DNA from: Perkinsus olseni
Lineage: Eukaryota > Perkinsozoa > Perkinsida > Perkinsidae
DNA length: 64,000 nucleotides
Assembly (NCBI GenBank): GCA_013115135.1
Contig: JABANP010000081.1
Coordinates: 1-64,000, forward strand
Reading direction: 5' to 3'
A program made the position numbers and the translations under genes. Shown here piece after piece: positions 1 to 12,900 of the stretch (positions are counted from its first letter, which is position 1; the number at the start of each line of letters is the position of its first letter). The notes under the pieces were generated by a model, which made no database searches, was not told where the DNA came from, and saw nothing but the letters and a program-made list of their open reading frames with translations.

Positions 1-1069
1 CGTATGCGGATACTGATTCGAGGGTGAGTCAGATTTTTGCTCAGAGAAAAATCACACAGTGAGTTATACGCCGTGATTCACTGATTTTTACCCAGAGTAC
101 GGAATCAGAATCTTTCGAGCTTGAGTTGAATCTCGACCGTGATTCAAAAATCAGAAGCCGATTTTTTTGCTTGATTTTTTTACTCAGAACCTCTGATTCA
201 AAAATCAGATGGTCAATTCGCGGTATCGCTCGATCACTAAATTGAATCACCCACTTGAGGCGGAATATGGGAGTGGGTTAGCGCTCGCCGAAACGAGCGA
301 TCCAGCGACTTAGACAATTTCGTTGTTCATTGCCCAGAAATGTCGGATGGCGGAAAGCCCTTGGGCCTTCTTCCGCGAATCACGACTCTTAATGCCTCGG
401 GGAATTTGGTGTAGCGGATAACAACTTGGACCGTCATCCACTCCACCCGAGTTCTATTCTTAGAGCGACCATTACCGACCCAAACCAGTGCGGGAAAATT
501 GCATGAATACTCAGCGTGGAGAATCTGAATCAGTTTTTCGGTGCCGGGGTCCGACCCCCGGTACGAATCAAGCGAAATTAACGTGCAAAAATGGGGATAC
601 TCAAGACGTGAGTATGATTCGGAATCACACGCTGAGTAAAAAAATGTGATTCTGAATCTGCGGCGTTCTCGAGTTGAGTAAAAATACTCACGAGTATGAG
701 TTTTGAATCACAATCACGTTGAAAAAAATCTAGGATCATGATTCTTACTCACTGGGTTGAGTAAATACTCTGACTCATTGATTCAGAATCAGAATCAGCG
801 GCTGAGTATGATTCTGAATCAGGGAATCATGATTCTGAATCAAGAATCAGAATCAACGCTTGAGAAAAAAATCAGGAATCAGGAATCATACTCACGAATC
901 CTGAATCTGAATCTGGAATCAGTAATCATACTCACGAATCATGAATCTTACTCATGGATACGGAATCTGAATCAACACTTGCGAATCATGGTGTGAGTTG
1001 AATCAAAATCGGAAATCAGATAGTGAGATGAATCAGTGCCTGTGATTCTCGAATCAGTATCCGCATACG
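1..1069. mobile_element. Terminal-inverted-repeat element filled with GATTC/GAATC words
   Basis: Bases 1-22 are the exact reverse complement of 1048-1069 (outer end CGTATGCGGATACTG), so this looks like one 1.07-kb element lying exactly at the window edge; the repeat could continue to the left. Both arms (about 1-240 and 600-1050) are crowded with TGATTC/GAATCA/ACTCA words in both orientations and could fold back on themselves. The centre (about 240-600) is ordinary sequence without those words. I see no transposase ORF; the short ORFs are by-products of the repeat. It fits a non-autonomous MITE or fold-back element. I did not identify a target-site duplication because the left flank is outside the window. 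Confidence 0.75.
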
Positions 1070-1074
1070 GCCCC

Positions 1075-1330
1075 TAGTGTCCCATTTGTCCCTCTGTGCG
1101 TCTGCGTGCTAGTGTACGCAGGCACAAGGCGAAGAACTAGGATCCTTCTAACACCTTATGTTGTATAATACAACTTGTATTGAGCACCCTCCCGTCCTAG
1201 CAAGTGTTAGTGCTCTGAGTGCCGGCCTCAGGCTTCTTAGAGGTAACTTGTGCCTGCCGAACCTCGATTGCCATTTACCGCATCGCCCTCGACCTCGCAT
1301 AGTTTGCCTTCGCTTCACCCGGGGCAGCGG
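1075..1330. repeat. Diverged dispersed repeat, copy 1
   Basis: The segments CTCCCGTCCTAGCAAG and CTTAGAGGTAACTTGTGCC, followed by GCCGAACC, recur in the same order and roughly the same spacing at about 3350-3480 inside the phosphatase gene (CTCCCACCCTAGCAAG, CTTAGAGAGTTAGCTTGTGCC, GCCGAACC). This suggests two old copies of one dispersed element. No coding content is visible. Copy boundaries are approximate. Confidence 0.4.
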
Positions 1331-1484
1331 GATGCCGCACCTCGCCCCAGTGAAGGTGCGGGAAGGCTCACAGTGAAGGTCTCTGTAACTCGCACGGTGC
1401 GAGTCGCACCTGTCCGTGTGTCTTGTCTGCCTGTCTTGTCTGGCTCCTGATTTTCATTGATTTTCTACATGTAAGCAGACAGTC

Positions 1485-1537
1485 TGTGCGTCACCACGCT
1501 CCTTTAGGAAAATCCTTAAGGAGCGTGGTGACGCACA
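1485..1537. repeat. 20-bp perfect hairpin
   Basis: Bases 1485-1504 pair perfectly with 1518-1537 around a 13-nt spacer that itself can add four more pairs (AGGA with TCCT). It lies in noncoding DNA upstream of the acid phosphatase. It belongs to a recurring class of hairpins in this window. Confidence 0.85.
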
Positions 1538-1743
1538 TTCCTAATAGGAATTATTCCAGCCTAGCGAAGTCATTACACTACTTCCCCTCATTCGTTCTTT
1601 TGCCGTTGGCACCGGAAAGCTCTAGGCCTGGAGAGCACCGGCCCGGTGCAATCGAGGTCTAGAGCTTGCTGTAAACAACATCACTTCCGTGAGGCGTTCG
1701 CTTGAGAGGCTTCTCTTCCTGCTCTAGACCTCATCTACTCTCA

Positions 1744-4222
1744 ATGAGAATACTCGCACCGAGCTTGTTTGGAGCACTGACGGCCCTGGGCGCAGCGCAG
1801 GCCCCGCCCCTCCCCGAAGATGAGGCTACATACTATTGTAATTCTGCAATGATGTGGGACGCTCCTCCGCCACGACAGGGCGACTCCGGAGCCCAACTGG
1901 TAAGGCTGCCGCTTGTGGTCCATCTCTTCGCATGTTACTTTTCCTTCTTCTCAGACACGGGTTGTTGTATTTGGGCGTCATGGCAGTCGAGCGCCCGTGT
2001 TTACCTTGCCCTGCTGGCCAGGAGATGAGACCAGGTAGCCGTCGGTTCAGTGCCCAGCCTATGCATGGGGCCGACTTCCCTTTGCTGACTTGTTCAGTTA
2101 CACTTGTAAGACGGAGAGCTCCTTTGGCTTCGTCAACAGTCGTTTCGGAGGTCAGTCGCCCAGCTTCAAACGCATTCGCGACAAAAGAGGCGTGTTGGCA
2201 GGGGCCAGCTGTTTAGAGGGTTAGTTCGTCTCGCTACAGACTTTTTTGGGGCAATCGTTCATTCTCAGGTCAACTTACCGAGCCGGGAGTTCAGATGCTT
2301 CTGGATAGTGGAATACGCCTCCGACTCCCCCTATCAGATCCCAGAGGAGCCCGAGGTGATGTTCCGCTCGACTGATGTCCCGCGAGTATACGAGAGCGCT
2401 GGGGCTCTCGCTTGGGGGATGTTCCCGGAGCTTTCGAATGGTGAGATATATCAGAATTCGGATGAAAAGAAGAACTACGTCGAGGGGACCACCTGTCGTA
2501 GTTCATCCGTATTTCTCTTAGATGATCCATTCGACGTGATGAGCATCATCGTCGCTGATAAAAGGAGCGATACTATGATACCCAGCGCCACGGTGAGTGT
2601 CGATTATAAAAGCATAGTATCCACTTTGACCGAGCTCAACATCTGGAGCTTGTACTCATTCGTCTTCAAAGGACGAAAGTTGCGGGTGGCTATTACTTGT
2701 TACTTCTCAGGTGTGCCCTGGTCTAGACGATGCTCTTGATGAATTCTACGAATCCTCAGAAGCTGAGGAGCGTGCAGAGTTGAGGTTCAGCGTCCGCGAA
2801 TCTATTGGTGAAATTACGGGTTATACTCCACTATTTCGTACCAATGACACAAAACAAATGTGGAAGCTTTATACTTTTCCCGGTGTAAGGCGTTTACCAT
2901 TCCTAGTGTGATCGGTACATACTGATTGCGTTAATCTTCAGGAATGTTGGGTGTCTCACGTATGCCCAACCGTTCCTAGCTCGCCGAAGACTGTGCCCCC
3001 AGAATTTGACGAGCCTCTCTTCAAGATCATCGAGAGGGAAGCTGTGTAGGACATTCGCAGTGCGACTGTCGCACGCTTCAGGCTCAGAATCTGAGCACGG
3101 GAGAATCTGATTCTCCCGTTGTGCCATCATCAGGTACTGGGTGAATGGCCGTTATAGTACTACTAGGAAGCTGCAGAGACTTGCGTACGGACCATTCATT
3201 GAAGTAAGCGGCTTACTGTAAGCCGCAGATCGTCCTTGTTTGGCGAGTTGATCACTTTAGTGGATAAACGTGTAGTTTATCCAGGTTGAACCGGCGCGGA
3301 GAGACGCCATGTTTTGTTGTGAGCACAACGCGACACCCAGTGTCCCGGTTGTCCCTCCCACCCTAGCAAGCTAGACTCGATTAGGGTCTAGTCATTAGAC
3401 GGTTGTCGCGCTGTCGACGCTCTTATCTTCCCAGCCGAGGTCTTAGAGAGTTAGCTTGTGCCGAACCGCGGTAAGCTAAGCGCTAAGCGCGCAAGCCTCG
3501 CCATTTGAGCCCGTGGCATGAAATGATTGCCTGGGGCGCCATAGGGATGACCCGTCTAATGCTGGGCCATCCGTCCGGACTCTCGTCGGAAAGATTTTCC
3601 TTTTAGTTGATCGGGAGACATTAGCTTACGAGGGGGGACTCCCCTCTCCTGGCTTCAGGCCTCTCAAAGGAGGTTATGTGACTATCGGTCGGGAACCCGC
3701 GAGTGCTGAGTTGATACCCGGGCTCTCGGGCCGGGTTTTCGACCAGTTAGTCCTTACCCAACACTCCCGATCGGCTGAACTTGAGCCGCTGAAGTATTAA
3801 TCGAACGACTCCGAAAGCGGCTCTTGAATCAAGAGTTGAATCAAGACACTATCAGATAGTGTATGATGCACATCTCAGGATTTACTCGAAGATTTGAGGG
3901 AACCCAGGAGACGTTTATCGGTGTACCTCGGTCACGATTTGGGTCCGCCCAACTCTGTCATGGACACACTCCAGCTGACATGTAGGAGGATGTGATGCAT
4001 CAGTGTGACATCGTTGCCCGTCTACTATCAGGGATGGATTCTGGTAACAGATGTGCTTCATCCTGGCCTCCATTCGGCGCTTTGCTGATAATGGAGATTT
4101 ATACAGACAACCAGGTCCGTTTCGTCTATAACGGCAGAGTGGCATCCGTCGAGGGAATCGGAGAATGCCGTGGCAAGTGAGTTGTGTTTTCGTAACATGT
4201 CCTAACTGAGCAGGGGAAAAGC
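1744..4222 (+). CDS. Secreted histidine acid phosphatase (multi-exon, one possible frame break)
   Basis: Histidine-acid-phosphatase family, which hydrolyses phosphomonoesters through a phospho-histidine. The start at 1744 opens an N-terminal secretion signal (MRILAPSLFGALTALGAAQA). Exon 2 (1955-2034) carries the catalytic RHGSRAP motif; exon 4 (2269-2592) carries GQLTEPG and RSTDVPRVYESA; exon 5 (2711-2884) CPGLDDALDEFYES; exon 6 (2942-3045) and exon 7 (3134-3203) the segment RLAYGPFIE. The last exons (about 3876-4222) carry the GHD catalytic motif (YLGHD) and the WPPFGALLIMEIY segment. Splice phases agree except in exon 4: the conserved frames before and after about 2343 differ by one base. 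Either there is a one-base insertion at 2343 or a 37-49 nt GT-AG intron ends there. The 3204-3875 intron is unusually long and holds a repeat copy. Function is likely secreted or vacuolar phosphate scavenging (inference). The final exon-intron boundaries near 3955-4004 and 4178-4214 are uncertain. Confidence 0.75.
3097..3119. repeat. 11-bp hairpin with 1-nt loop
   Basis: ACGGGAGAATC at 3097-3107 is followed, after a single T, by its exact reverse complement at 3109-3119. It lies inside an intron of the acid phosphatase gene. Confidence 0.85.
3340..3520. repeat. Diverged dispersed repeat, copy 2 (in an intron)
   Basis: Second copy of the repeat seen at 1075-1330, sharing CCTAGCAAG, CTTAGAG, CTTGTGCC and GCCGAACC in order. 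It sits in the long 3204-3875 intron of the acid phosphatase gene and may explain that intron's length. Confidence 0.4.
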
Positions 4223-6993
4223 TGAGGAGATCCTCTTCGTTCAATGATGTCGTCCCGTATCCTCATCTCTACTTATCAGGGCCCTCTGCAGCTACGAAGC
4301 GATCGTCCATCATTTAACGCACATCGTGCCGAGCGAGAGCGAGTGCAGGGGCTCCAGGGTTACGCATGAATGAAAAATGGTCAGCACACCCCTGTCTCCG
4401 CTCTCCTTATCTCTCAATCCCTTCGTCCTATCTCTGTCAATCCCTTCGTTTTATCTCTGTGAGAAGTTCTCACTGAGAACTATGTTTTGAAGATTCGGCT
4501 TCTGGAGTCCAGAACCTGGACTATGGTCAATGAGTATCAGTTACATGAGGCTCTAGTCTTGAGGATTGATGTGCACTAACTGCCGAGTTCTGCTTTATTT
4601 ATGCGGTTGACATTGATTCTGATCTAATAAAGTGGTGACATTAATTCCGCTTTAACTCAGTTTTGCAACCCGAACACTTGTCTACACGTTGTTAATATGG
4701 CGACACCAGAGGAGCAGGCCGATCTCCCTCGCGCCGGTCAAGACCTTGTCACCAACCGCCGTAGCCTGAGGCGGTTGGTGAGGTAGCCTGAGCCTGAGAC
4801 CCTCTCACACCCGTGAGGGTCTCACGGTGGAACCCTCAACAACGTCTTCGATGATAAAAATGATAGTACCATCATGATACGGAAGCAACTTTTGGCCGAC
4901 CTAGCAGCGAAAGAAGGGATCTCTTGAGTCAAGCGTCTTGACCAAGATCGGTGGAGTTTGAAGCTGGTATCGCAGCGTTATATTCAGTATTCAGTTAGAT
5001 AAAGTATTGGGATTATATTAAAACTGTGTATCTAATAACTGAATATATACTAAAATTATGAATAAATATAAAGATACCCAGTGCTGATGTCCTTCGCGGA
5101 GTTCCGCAGCATCCGTTACCAAGCTGCGGCTGCCCGAGTTAGGCGAGCCATCTTCAAATTGAGTCTCGTCAACTCGGACAGTTTTACAGCCAGCCGTTTC
5201 GGAGCCATTCCATAGGATATCCAGTGCGCCGGACTTGCGCACGCCACAAACCCTATCAGAGGACCAGCAACGGCGGGGACGTCGATCACCGGTTGAGACA
5301 CCAGTAGCCGCAGAGATGCGCACCCCGAAACGAGAGGGAAGCCGCTTCTCCATGAAACAGTCTTCGGTCTCATCACATAGACCACACGCGGTGGGGATGA
5401 TCTCCGGGAGATCATCTCCCGGAGATCGTGATACGATCATCGTATTGGCGCAGTCGGAAGTCAAGGTCTCCGTCATGACCAAGTTTCTGTATACACTCAC
5501 TTCCGTCCATACTGTCCATAAGAGGGCAACGGCGTCAGCGAGGGTGCTTGGACAGGATTGCAATTCGGTGTGACCCAGTGACTGTGTCAGGGCAGACCTT
5601 CACAGAAGGGCAGCCAAGTGGGTAGAGGAAAAAGAAGAATTCAATTCTAGAGTAGGTCGCAAGCACCGTGCTTGAATCATAGTTGACGCCATGAGCGGTA
5701 CATACTTGAGTAGCTCAAGTATGTATGGCGTGCTTGAAGAGCGAACTACAAGTAGTCAGACGATAACGATTATGAGGGCAAGTACGGAGGGCATGATCCC
5801 TACACTTCCCCCTCTTAGTCTGAAGTTCAGACTCTGAACCACGCTGAGAGAAATAAAGGTCACCACAGACTACATACTCGACGATTGACGAATACTGCAA
5901 TAAGAACGACCACAATTTCCGGATAATCGTGGCGTACAATCATGGCGAATGAACCAAGCATGCCGACAAGGAGGTGTCGACAGCAAGGGACGAAGAACAC
6001 ATCCTTAGACTAAAGACCTTAGTGAGTAGCATGGGGAAAAAGCGCATAATGCATTCACTGATCAATCAACAACGACTAAGTGCCACTTAGTAAGTGGCAT
6101 GCGAAATTAGCGGCATAGTTCCATACGGCATCGTTCAGCCTTTCAAGTTGCAGTGGGGCTCCTCGCGTCGCGAGGCTCGCGACCAGGAATACCGTGACAG
6201 AGCAGTCAGCGAAGACAAGGTAGTTGATCATCGATGTGCTACGTACGCTTGCACCGTTGGCCGGGCGGGCACTCCAGAAAGTCCAGTAACCTAGACCAAT
6301 GTGACTCGTATAACGAAGTCGAACCAAAGAGCGATCGGGCTCAGGTCGGTGCCAGTCACAGCACGGGCGTCCCTCGATCAACCATGTCCTCATTGAGGAC
6401 TCCTCAAGCTCGGTATTGAAGCAATCTCTAAGACACACTCTTACTCAGGCTAAGCGAGACCGAACGCCCACAGCTCAAATAGATGTGGTGTTTGGCCAGT
6501 TTTAACGGCAAAATAGCCTTTTAAAGAGGTCGAAAAGGAAGTGCATACCCTGTGTGCTGGTCTCGCGGTCTGAGCAGCCTCTGTATGCCATACAGACTCT
6601 GTATTACAGAGACTGGTCGGACATCGAAATGGAATGAAGAGGCCAACAAGGGTTGTTCAACAAGCCTTTAGGCGACGGATAGTTCACGGGGAACACTACC
6701 AGCATCATTACAACTTGTAATTTACAAGTATCGGAGTACCTTCATTGTAGCACTTAATGCAGCGAGTTTATTCTTCTGCGCATAGTTCTCCATCAAAGAG
6801 AGATCTAAAGATCAACGATCTCCATCACCATATACGCAAAGAGAATCTCTTAGAGAGATGGCGAGCAGTGGCTCACCGTCGTTTCCGACATCACGGGGGC
6901 TCAGGCGGTCGTAAGCTTCATTGAGAGGCCTAGCATCCCGAGGGTAAATGGCCACTCAACTCGACACGTTCTTGCGAGATGTAAAAGCTATTA
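4223..6993. other. Intergenic region without a supportable gene
   Basis: The longest ORFs here (181 aa minus at 5018-5563, 120 aa minus at 6076-6438) overlap ORFs on the other strand, have no signal peptide or family motif I recognise, and contain hairpin DNA. I do not call them. Features seen are perfect or near-perfect hairpins: 4750-4760/4770-4780, 4795-4804/4815-4824, 5399-5412/5414-5427, 5701-5710/5714-5723 and 6081-6089/6091-6099. Confidence 0.6.
5399..5427. repeat. 14-bp hairpin with 1-nt loop
   Basis: Bases 5399-5412 and 5414-5427 are exact reverse complements around a single C (core TCTCCGGGAGAT). This is a nearly perfect 29-nt palindrome in noncoding DNA. Confidence 0.9.
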
Positions 6994-9900
6994 TTAATTC
7001 AGTCTACCGAGACAATTTGGCGCGCCGCATTTACATGCGAGCTTCTCCGACTCAACGGCAAACTGGTAGTCGTAGGTGATCTCTTCCCCAGCCCTGATAT
7101 CATTCTTAGCAACTATCATGATGTGCTTCTTGTGAGAAGCTCTAACGACCCCTCTGAAGGAAGCATCGTCTTCACTGGCCAACGGCACGGGGTCCTCCAC
7201 AACCTGCAACCACCCTGCATGCTCCGTCCCAGCACTCGTTCCGAACGTGGACTCACCCGGCAAACGCAATTAGGGTTACACGAGTGGTTGATGAACCGGG
7301 CTGTGTTCCCTCTCAGGGTCGCATCCACTACGTAGTGCTCGTCTAATCGGAACATATAGCAGCACTGGCCCATCAACATTTCCTCCTCATAGTAGCGCTC
7401 TCGACAGTCTGCGACCGAGTGCCTGAACACCCAACTCATCCCAAGATCATCTAGGACAGCATCAGCTCAAAGATTCTTCAAGCCCAGTGCAGTTGTTGCA
7501 CTCGGCATTTTCGCACGAACGATCGCCGATAACTTATCAGGCGATGGCTCTATCAAACCCGAAACGATCACGTCAAAAGTCACCGGCAAGCATAGACCGA
7601 CCCGACGGTTTTGCTCACCTGACGATCTCTCCCGCGTACTCCACCACCATATCGCCCTTCGCAAATCGAACTTTCGCAAACAGGCCATAATTGTGGATTC
7701 TGGATCGTTTCACTTCGAGCACTTCACTGTCGTCCGTCTGCGCTCTTATGCGGTACAGCGCCGTCAGAGTCGGCGACGACGAGGGTCCTTCCGGCCAATG
7801 CGTTCTAGCGCGTGCTGACTTCATGGCCTGGTTGTACTCTCCTGTAGTTTGGTTGTTGCCCGTCGAGCTCTCCACAGGGCAGTTGGATGGATCGAGGAGG
7901 AACTTGTAGTGGGCGCTCCGCTGTCCCACCAGAAGAGGGGATATCCCACGCTCTTGCGTCCGGACGACGCCAAGCTCTCGCATGTCGGGCTGAGCAGGCT
8001 GCTCCCAGCCGGATTTGAACTTGCCGCTCTCGACCGGCCCGCAGGAGTCGTTGCCTGGTCCGAGTAGGCCTGTTAAGAGCTGCGCCCGCGCTCCCGGATG
8101 ATCCATCCATAAAGAGGCCTGAACAGTATAATACCATATTTCGCGAACATCCCACGCCGATGAGGCATCTCAGCACTTACCTCCTGCATTATCTTCCGTC
8201 TTGCAAATGCTCTCCGGGCCTCACGTAGATGGGCTACGACGACCGGCGACATCAATCCGAAGAACCACTGGGCCGTAAAGTCTCTGAAGGCTTGCTGGCG
8301 TCTTTCCAAGGAGAGCTGCTCAACCAGCTGTCGCCAAGCGGCATCCACCGAATCCGCGACGGCTACTACTCCTGAGGAGTAACCATGAGATGGCAGGGGT
8401 CGAAGAGGGCTCACCGCCAGTCGCTATCCGCACGGTCACGACTCGATCGCCATTGTCGTCATAATCGATCGTACACACGTAAGCGGACCGTCTCCGAGTC
8501 GGCTCCACCGACCAGAATAGCCTGCGCTCAATGAAGCAATGACAAGGCGGGGACGAGGCAGCCCAACTTACCGGATAGCCACGAAACCGTTGGGCTGCTC
8601 GAGTTGGTCCCGACTGTCGATGGTGCCGAGTCGGACGATACTAAGGCCTCCTGAGCGTACCTGCGCCAACTCCGCCCTGCCATGTGCAATCGGGCAACCC
8701 CTTCATCAACAACTAGACTCCCACCGCTGAGTTCTCGCATATCGGTAAGCCGTCGTCCGTGCGAAACCTGGGGACTTGAAAGGGATGGAGCAAGCCGATG
8801 GTTGCCAGAATGCAGGCAGAGGGCGTCAGAGCTGGCAGCACTTTCTGTAAGTGCGGCGGGGGTCTGCAAAGAGACGCCTGGCCGTCGTTCTATCGAATTC
8901 GTGCGAGCTCACCCCAAGGCGATCGCCGCGCACTCATCACTGAACAACTTCTCCTGATCCGGTGGGAGAACGGGGATCAGCGTCACTGCACATCTGTGGA
9001 GTTGTGACACCAACTCGCTTGCGTGTGGGGCCTTCTGGTTGCTACGACCGGAAGCAGGGGCGCGGCAGGCCACGATAGCACCGCAGTAGACGACCCCTGA
9101 GGGCGGGTGTAGGACCGCTCGGACGACAACCGGGCGAAAGCTCACGTAAGGGCCAAGTCCATTGCTGGGCCCCCCTCGGCTGTGAGGAGGCAAGGGAGGT
9201 GGTAGTGATGACGACCACACAAACAGGATACGTACGCCCCTGCGCCTCGACATAGCGGGCAGGTGTGCTTAGCGCTCCCCGCCAGACTCGTCGGGTAGTC
9301 GACCACATCCACGCGACAGGAAACGTACCTGGAACGTTAGCTGACCACCGGCGAGCGGCCGAGGGTCGGCGCAGAATGTCCGCTGTCCGGCGGGGCCTCA
9401 GGAAAATCTATGCTAAGGCGTAGGTCGCCGTCACCTGCTGAGCCTAGCATATTGCGGCAGTGCGTGCGCTGAAGTAGCGCCGGACTCCGGCTCCCTTCGA
9501 GGCTGCTCTACCGGCGAGGCTGTCAGGTCCGTTGGTATCAACTGACAGACACGTAAAGGCACGTGAGGCGATGCCTGCTTACCCCCTGGGAAGGTGACGG
9601 TGAGGCCCTTGACGGTGAACTGCGCACAGAGGGCATGCACCCAGCGACCGTCCAACCACGGGATGAGCCGGCCCATTGACAGGGTGTCAGAGGGGGTTCC
9701 GCAGAGAGAGCATCGCCGCTCGCTGAGAAGGACAGCCCAATGACCTCGATAGCAAAGACGAGCCCTTCTCACTCCCAGACGGGTATCGAGACACTGTTCT
9801 TGGGTATCACCATCCCAGTGACCGGATAGCGGGCTGGGCTCTGAGACCGAGGTTGGGAACATCCATCGTTATGACGAAGACCACTACGAATGCTCCAATG

Positions 9901-12900
9901 TATCCCTTCCCCAGGGCCGTGAGCGTCTTGTGTATGATCCTTAGCAGCAGCAGGCCAGGGTCCACTCCCTGGTGCAGCCACCAAGATCTCTGGCAGAGGG
10001 CCTAGGGTGGGCGGACCTTCCCAATGGTAACCGCGTTGCTGCCTACCCGTGGTTCCTCAGCCACATCAGGTCGCACTAAATTAGGGCTCGAGTCCATAGG
10101 CGAACCGTCAGCGCTGCCAGATGATCCTGCTCCGTCGGGAGAGAGATCCTGGGTGTCGATCCACTGTAGAATGTCCCTTGCAGCCAAAAGCCGCTGGGCT
10201 ATCAGAGCGTCTTGAGGGGTCGACACAGTCGGTGACGCCTAGCAAACCACCACTTGGGGCTGCCGAGGGTTCCAAAAGCAACGCGACCCTGAGGGCCCCC
10301 CACCTGGCCTGGAACCTTCACGCCCCTCCTTGGCAGAAATATGTCCTGCCCCATAGTTCGTACTAGCCAATCTTCCGAGTCGGCACCGATGATGGGCGGT
10401 GTGCTTCCAGTCGCCGTACTCCCCACGGATGCCCCTACATGATACAGCAGAGCTTGGAAGACTCCGGAGGAATCTCACCAGCCAACGCCATCGTCTGCTG
10501 CAGGGCGGGCTCCAAGTGCTTCGGCAGCTTCTTCAACAGGCCACTGTTGTGTCGACCCGCCAAGGCGTCCAGCATTCGGGATCGCTCCGCGCATGCGGCG
10601 TGCCGGTTGCGCATGCTTGCCAGCTCTGACGCTAAGCTCCTCTGAAGAGACGATCACTCGCGGAGGCAATAGCTCGGGCTGAGCGGAGGAGACGGAGCAG
10701 GTCATAGGTCGCCCGCGAGGCGAACCCAGACAAGGCATGCGTGACCGCTGAGCAACCACGCCCTGGAGCTTACAGCCATCTCAGTATCCGAGGCTGCAGT
10801 CGTCGGGGACTGGTCAGCGGAGCTGTGCTGCCCACCGAGCCGCTCCTTTGGTGTATGGGCTAGACATTGGCAACAGATGTAGTCCGGTATCGATATCGCG
10901 GAGAGGTCGCGGAACTCCGGAATGCACTTGCTATGCCACTTGCCACCACACAGGACACACGATCTGGGGAAGGAGCGGTATACATCAACCACGGCGATTG
11001 ATCTGAGTTAGCGCAGAATCTGCCGCTCCTGGCTTTGCGAGAAAATGCGGAAGACAAGCCCGAGTAGCCCATCCTACATTTTGGAGCTGCAGGTTTTCTT
11101 GGGGGCGGTGCCGTCGATTATAGTGTTGTTGCACGCTAGACAACGACGAGAGGCGTTGAAGGCCACCTTGTACTGCTCAGCAGCACACTGGTCGCACATG
11201 ATGAATTTGTCGTCCCATAGCTGCAGGGCGGAAGATGTCCTTCGGAACAGTCACCGCAGTAGCCCACCCAATCGCCCAGCTTATCTCGCTTCCCATCGGG
11301 CGACGACGCCGCTGTCTTCTTCAACCATCTGTCTCTGCATTTACTATGCCAGATGATACCACACTTCACACACATCATTCTGAAATGACGCACTCAGCCC
11401 CGCCGAGCCACTGCCCCGGCGACGTACCTTGGGGCGGTGAGCTCAGAAGGGTCATTGCTGAGGGACTTGCTGCAGACTTGAGCGCAATATGGACAGCGGT
11501 TGCAGCCAGGGCAATGATAGCCCTTCTTGTCCGGCAAACCTGCTCGAGGACGGCGGAGGCTCCCAACGAGCCTTCCGAGAAGGTTGCGTACTGATGAGGC
11601 CGGCACAGTAGTAATGAACAGCGTCAGAACAACAGGAGCATTCTATCATACTGCAGGCGTCTCCGAAGGACCCACAAATAGCACAGCACTCGAATAGGAG
11701 CCATCGACCGTGAACTAGTAGTGAATCCTGGGAAAGATGGTATGGCCGCAGATGCATGGCTGGACGGACGTGCTACTTGGGGCGAGAGAACAGATCCTTT
11801 GCCGTGAGCCACTTGGCGGGGACGAGTGAAGACCGTTATATCTGCAGCAGCACTAGAACGGACCGGAGTAGGAGTATCTTTCACCCGTGCATGGGACAAG
11901 GAAGTTAGGTGCAACAAGAGCTCCGCAGGGATACGCCAGAGGTGATGGTGGAACCGAGGAGGACAACTGAACAACCGTGATGAGTTCCTGCCGAGTTGAG
12001 AGCACTCAGAGCCTACCAGCGGTATCAGTGCCACCAGGTCGAGTATCCTAGGATCTGTGATGATTAAGGATATCGGAGATATACTAGGCGATGATGCCAG
12101 CAACCTCGACACGGCTGAGGACGCCTTCCTAGGGGCCTTCTTCAGCCGCTGCTTATACCTCACATAGACGGAGATGAGCGAACCGACACAGGAAGAGACC
12201 TACGGGGAGGGGCCGTCAGTCTTGGGTTTAACAGAAATCCTTGTCGACCTCCGCGTCCGGGCGGATCTGTCAGATCCTTCAATCGATGCAACGTCAGCGG
12301 GAATTGCCGGCGAAAATGGCTGAAACAAGATGAGAATTTTGTTGGCCTGGAATCCGGCCAATTGCCTTCTCGCAGTGACCCGTCGAAGGCCTATGCAGTA
12401 GCTGCGCCGTTCAACGCTAAACCGAGAGCAAACCAGAGTTACCGATTCATTGACGATCTTCGCCACTCCTGCCGCCCCCGCAACCTTGAGGAGGTACCGC
12501 TCCAGCACCAGTCGACCGTTCTTCTCGAATTGTTCCGCAATCTTGTAAGTCTGCGTATTGGGCATGTTGAATAGCTTGGCGTTTGCAATAATTTGATCAA
12601 AGTCGTCCACGAAGTCTTTAACCGACGGATACCTGAAAAAATGCTACCGCGAAAAGCTGGAGACGATCATCGAACGACCATCCGGAATATTCCTGTCATT
12701 TTCTTCATGCTTAGGAATTCCCGGTCCCATTTTGGTTCTCCTCTCTCGCGTCTCTCCAGCATTGACATCGAGAACCGATACCCCACCACCCGTCGAGGGC
12801 CCGGGGAGAGAGGGTAATCGCAAGATAGACAGTGGCGAGAGGGAAATGGAAGAGAGCGCAGAATAAACCTGGAAACGACAAAGGGCGTCCGTGCTCACAT

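Noticed and set aside
5018..5563. 181-aa minus-strand ORF
   Set aside because: It is opposed by a 112-aa plus-strand ORF, contains a near-perfect palindrome, and has no motif or splice context.
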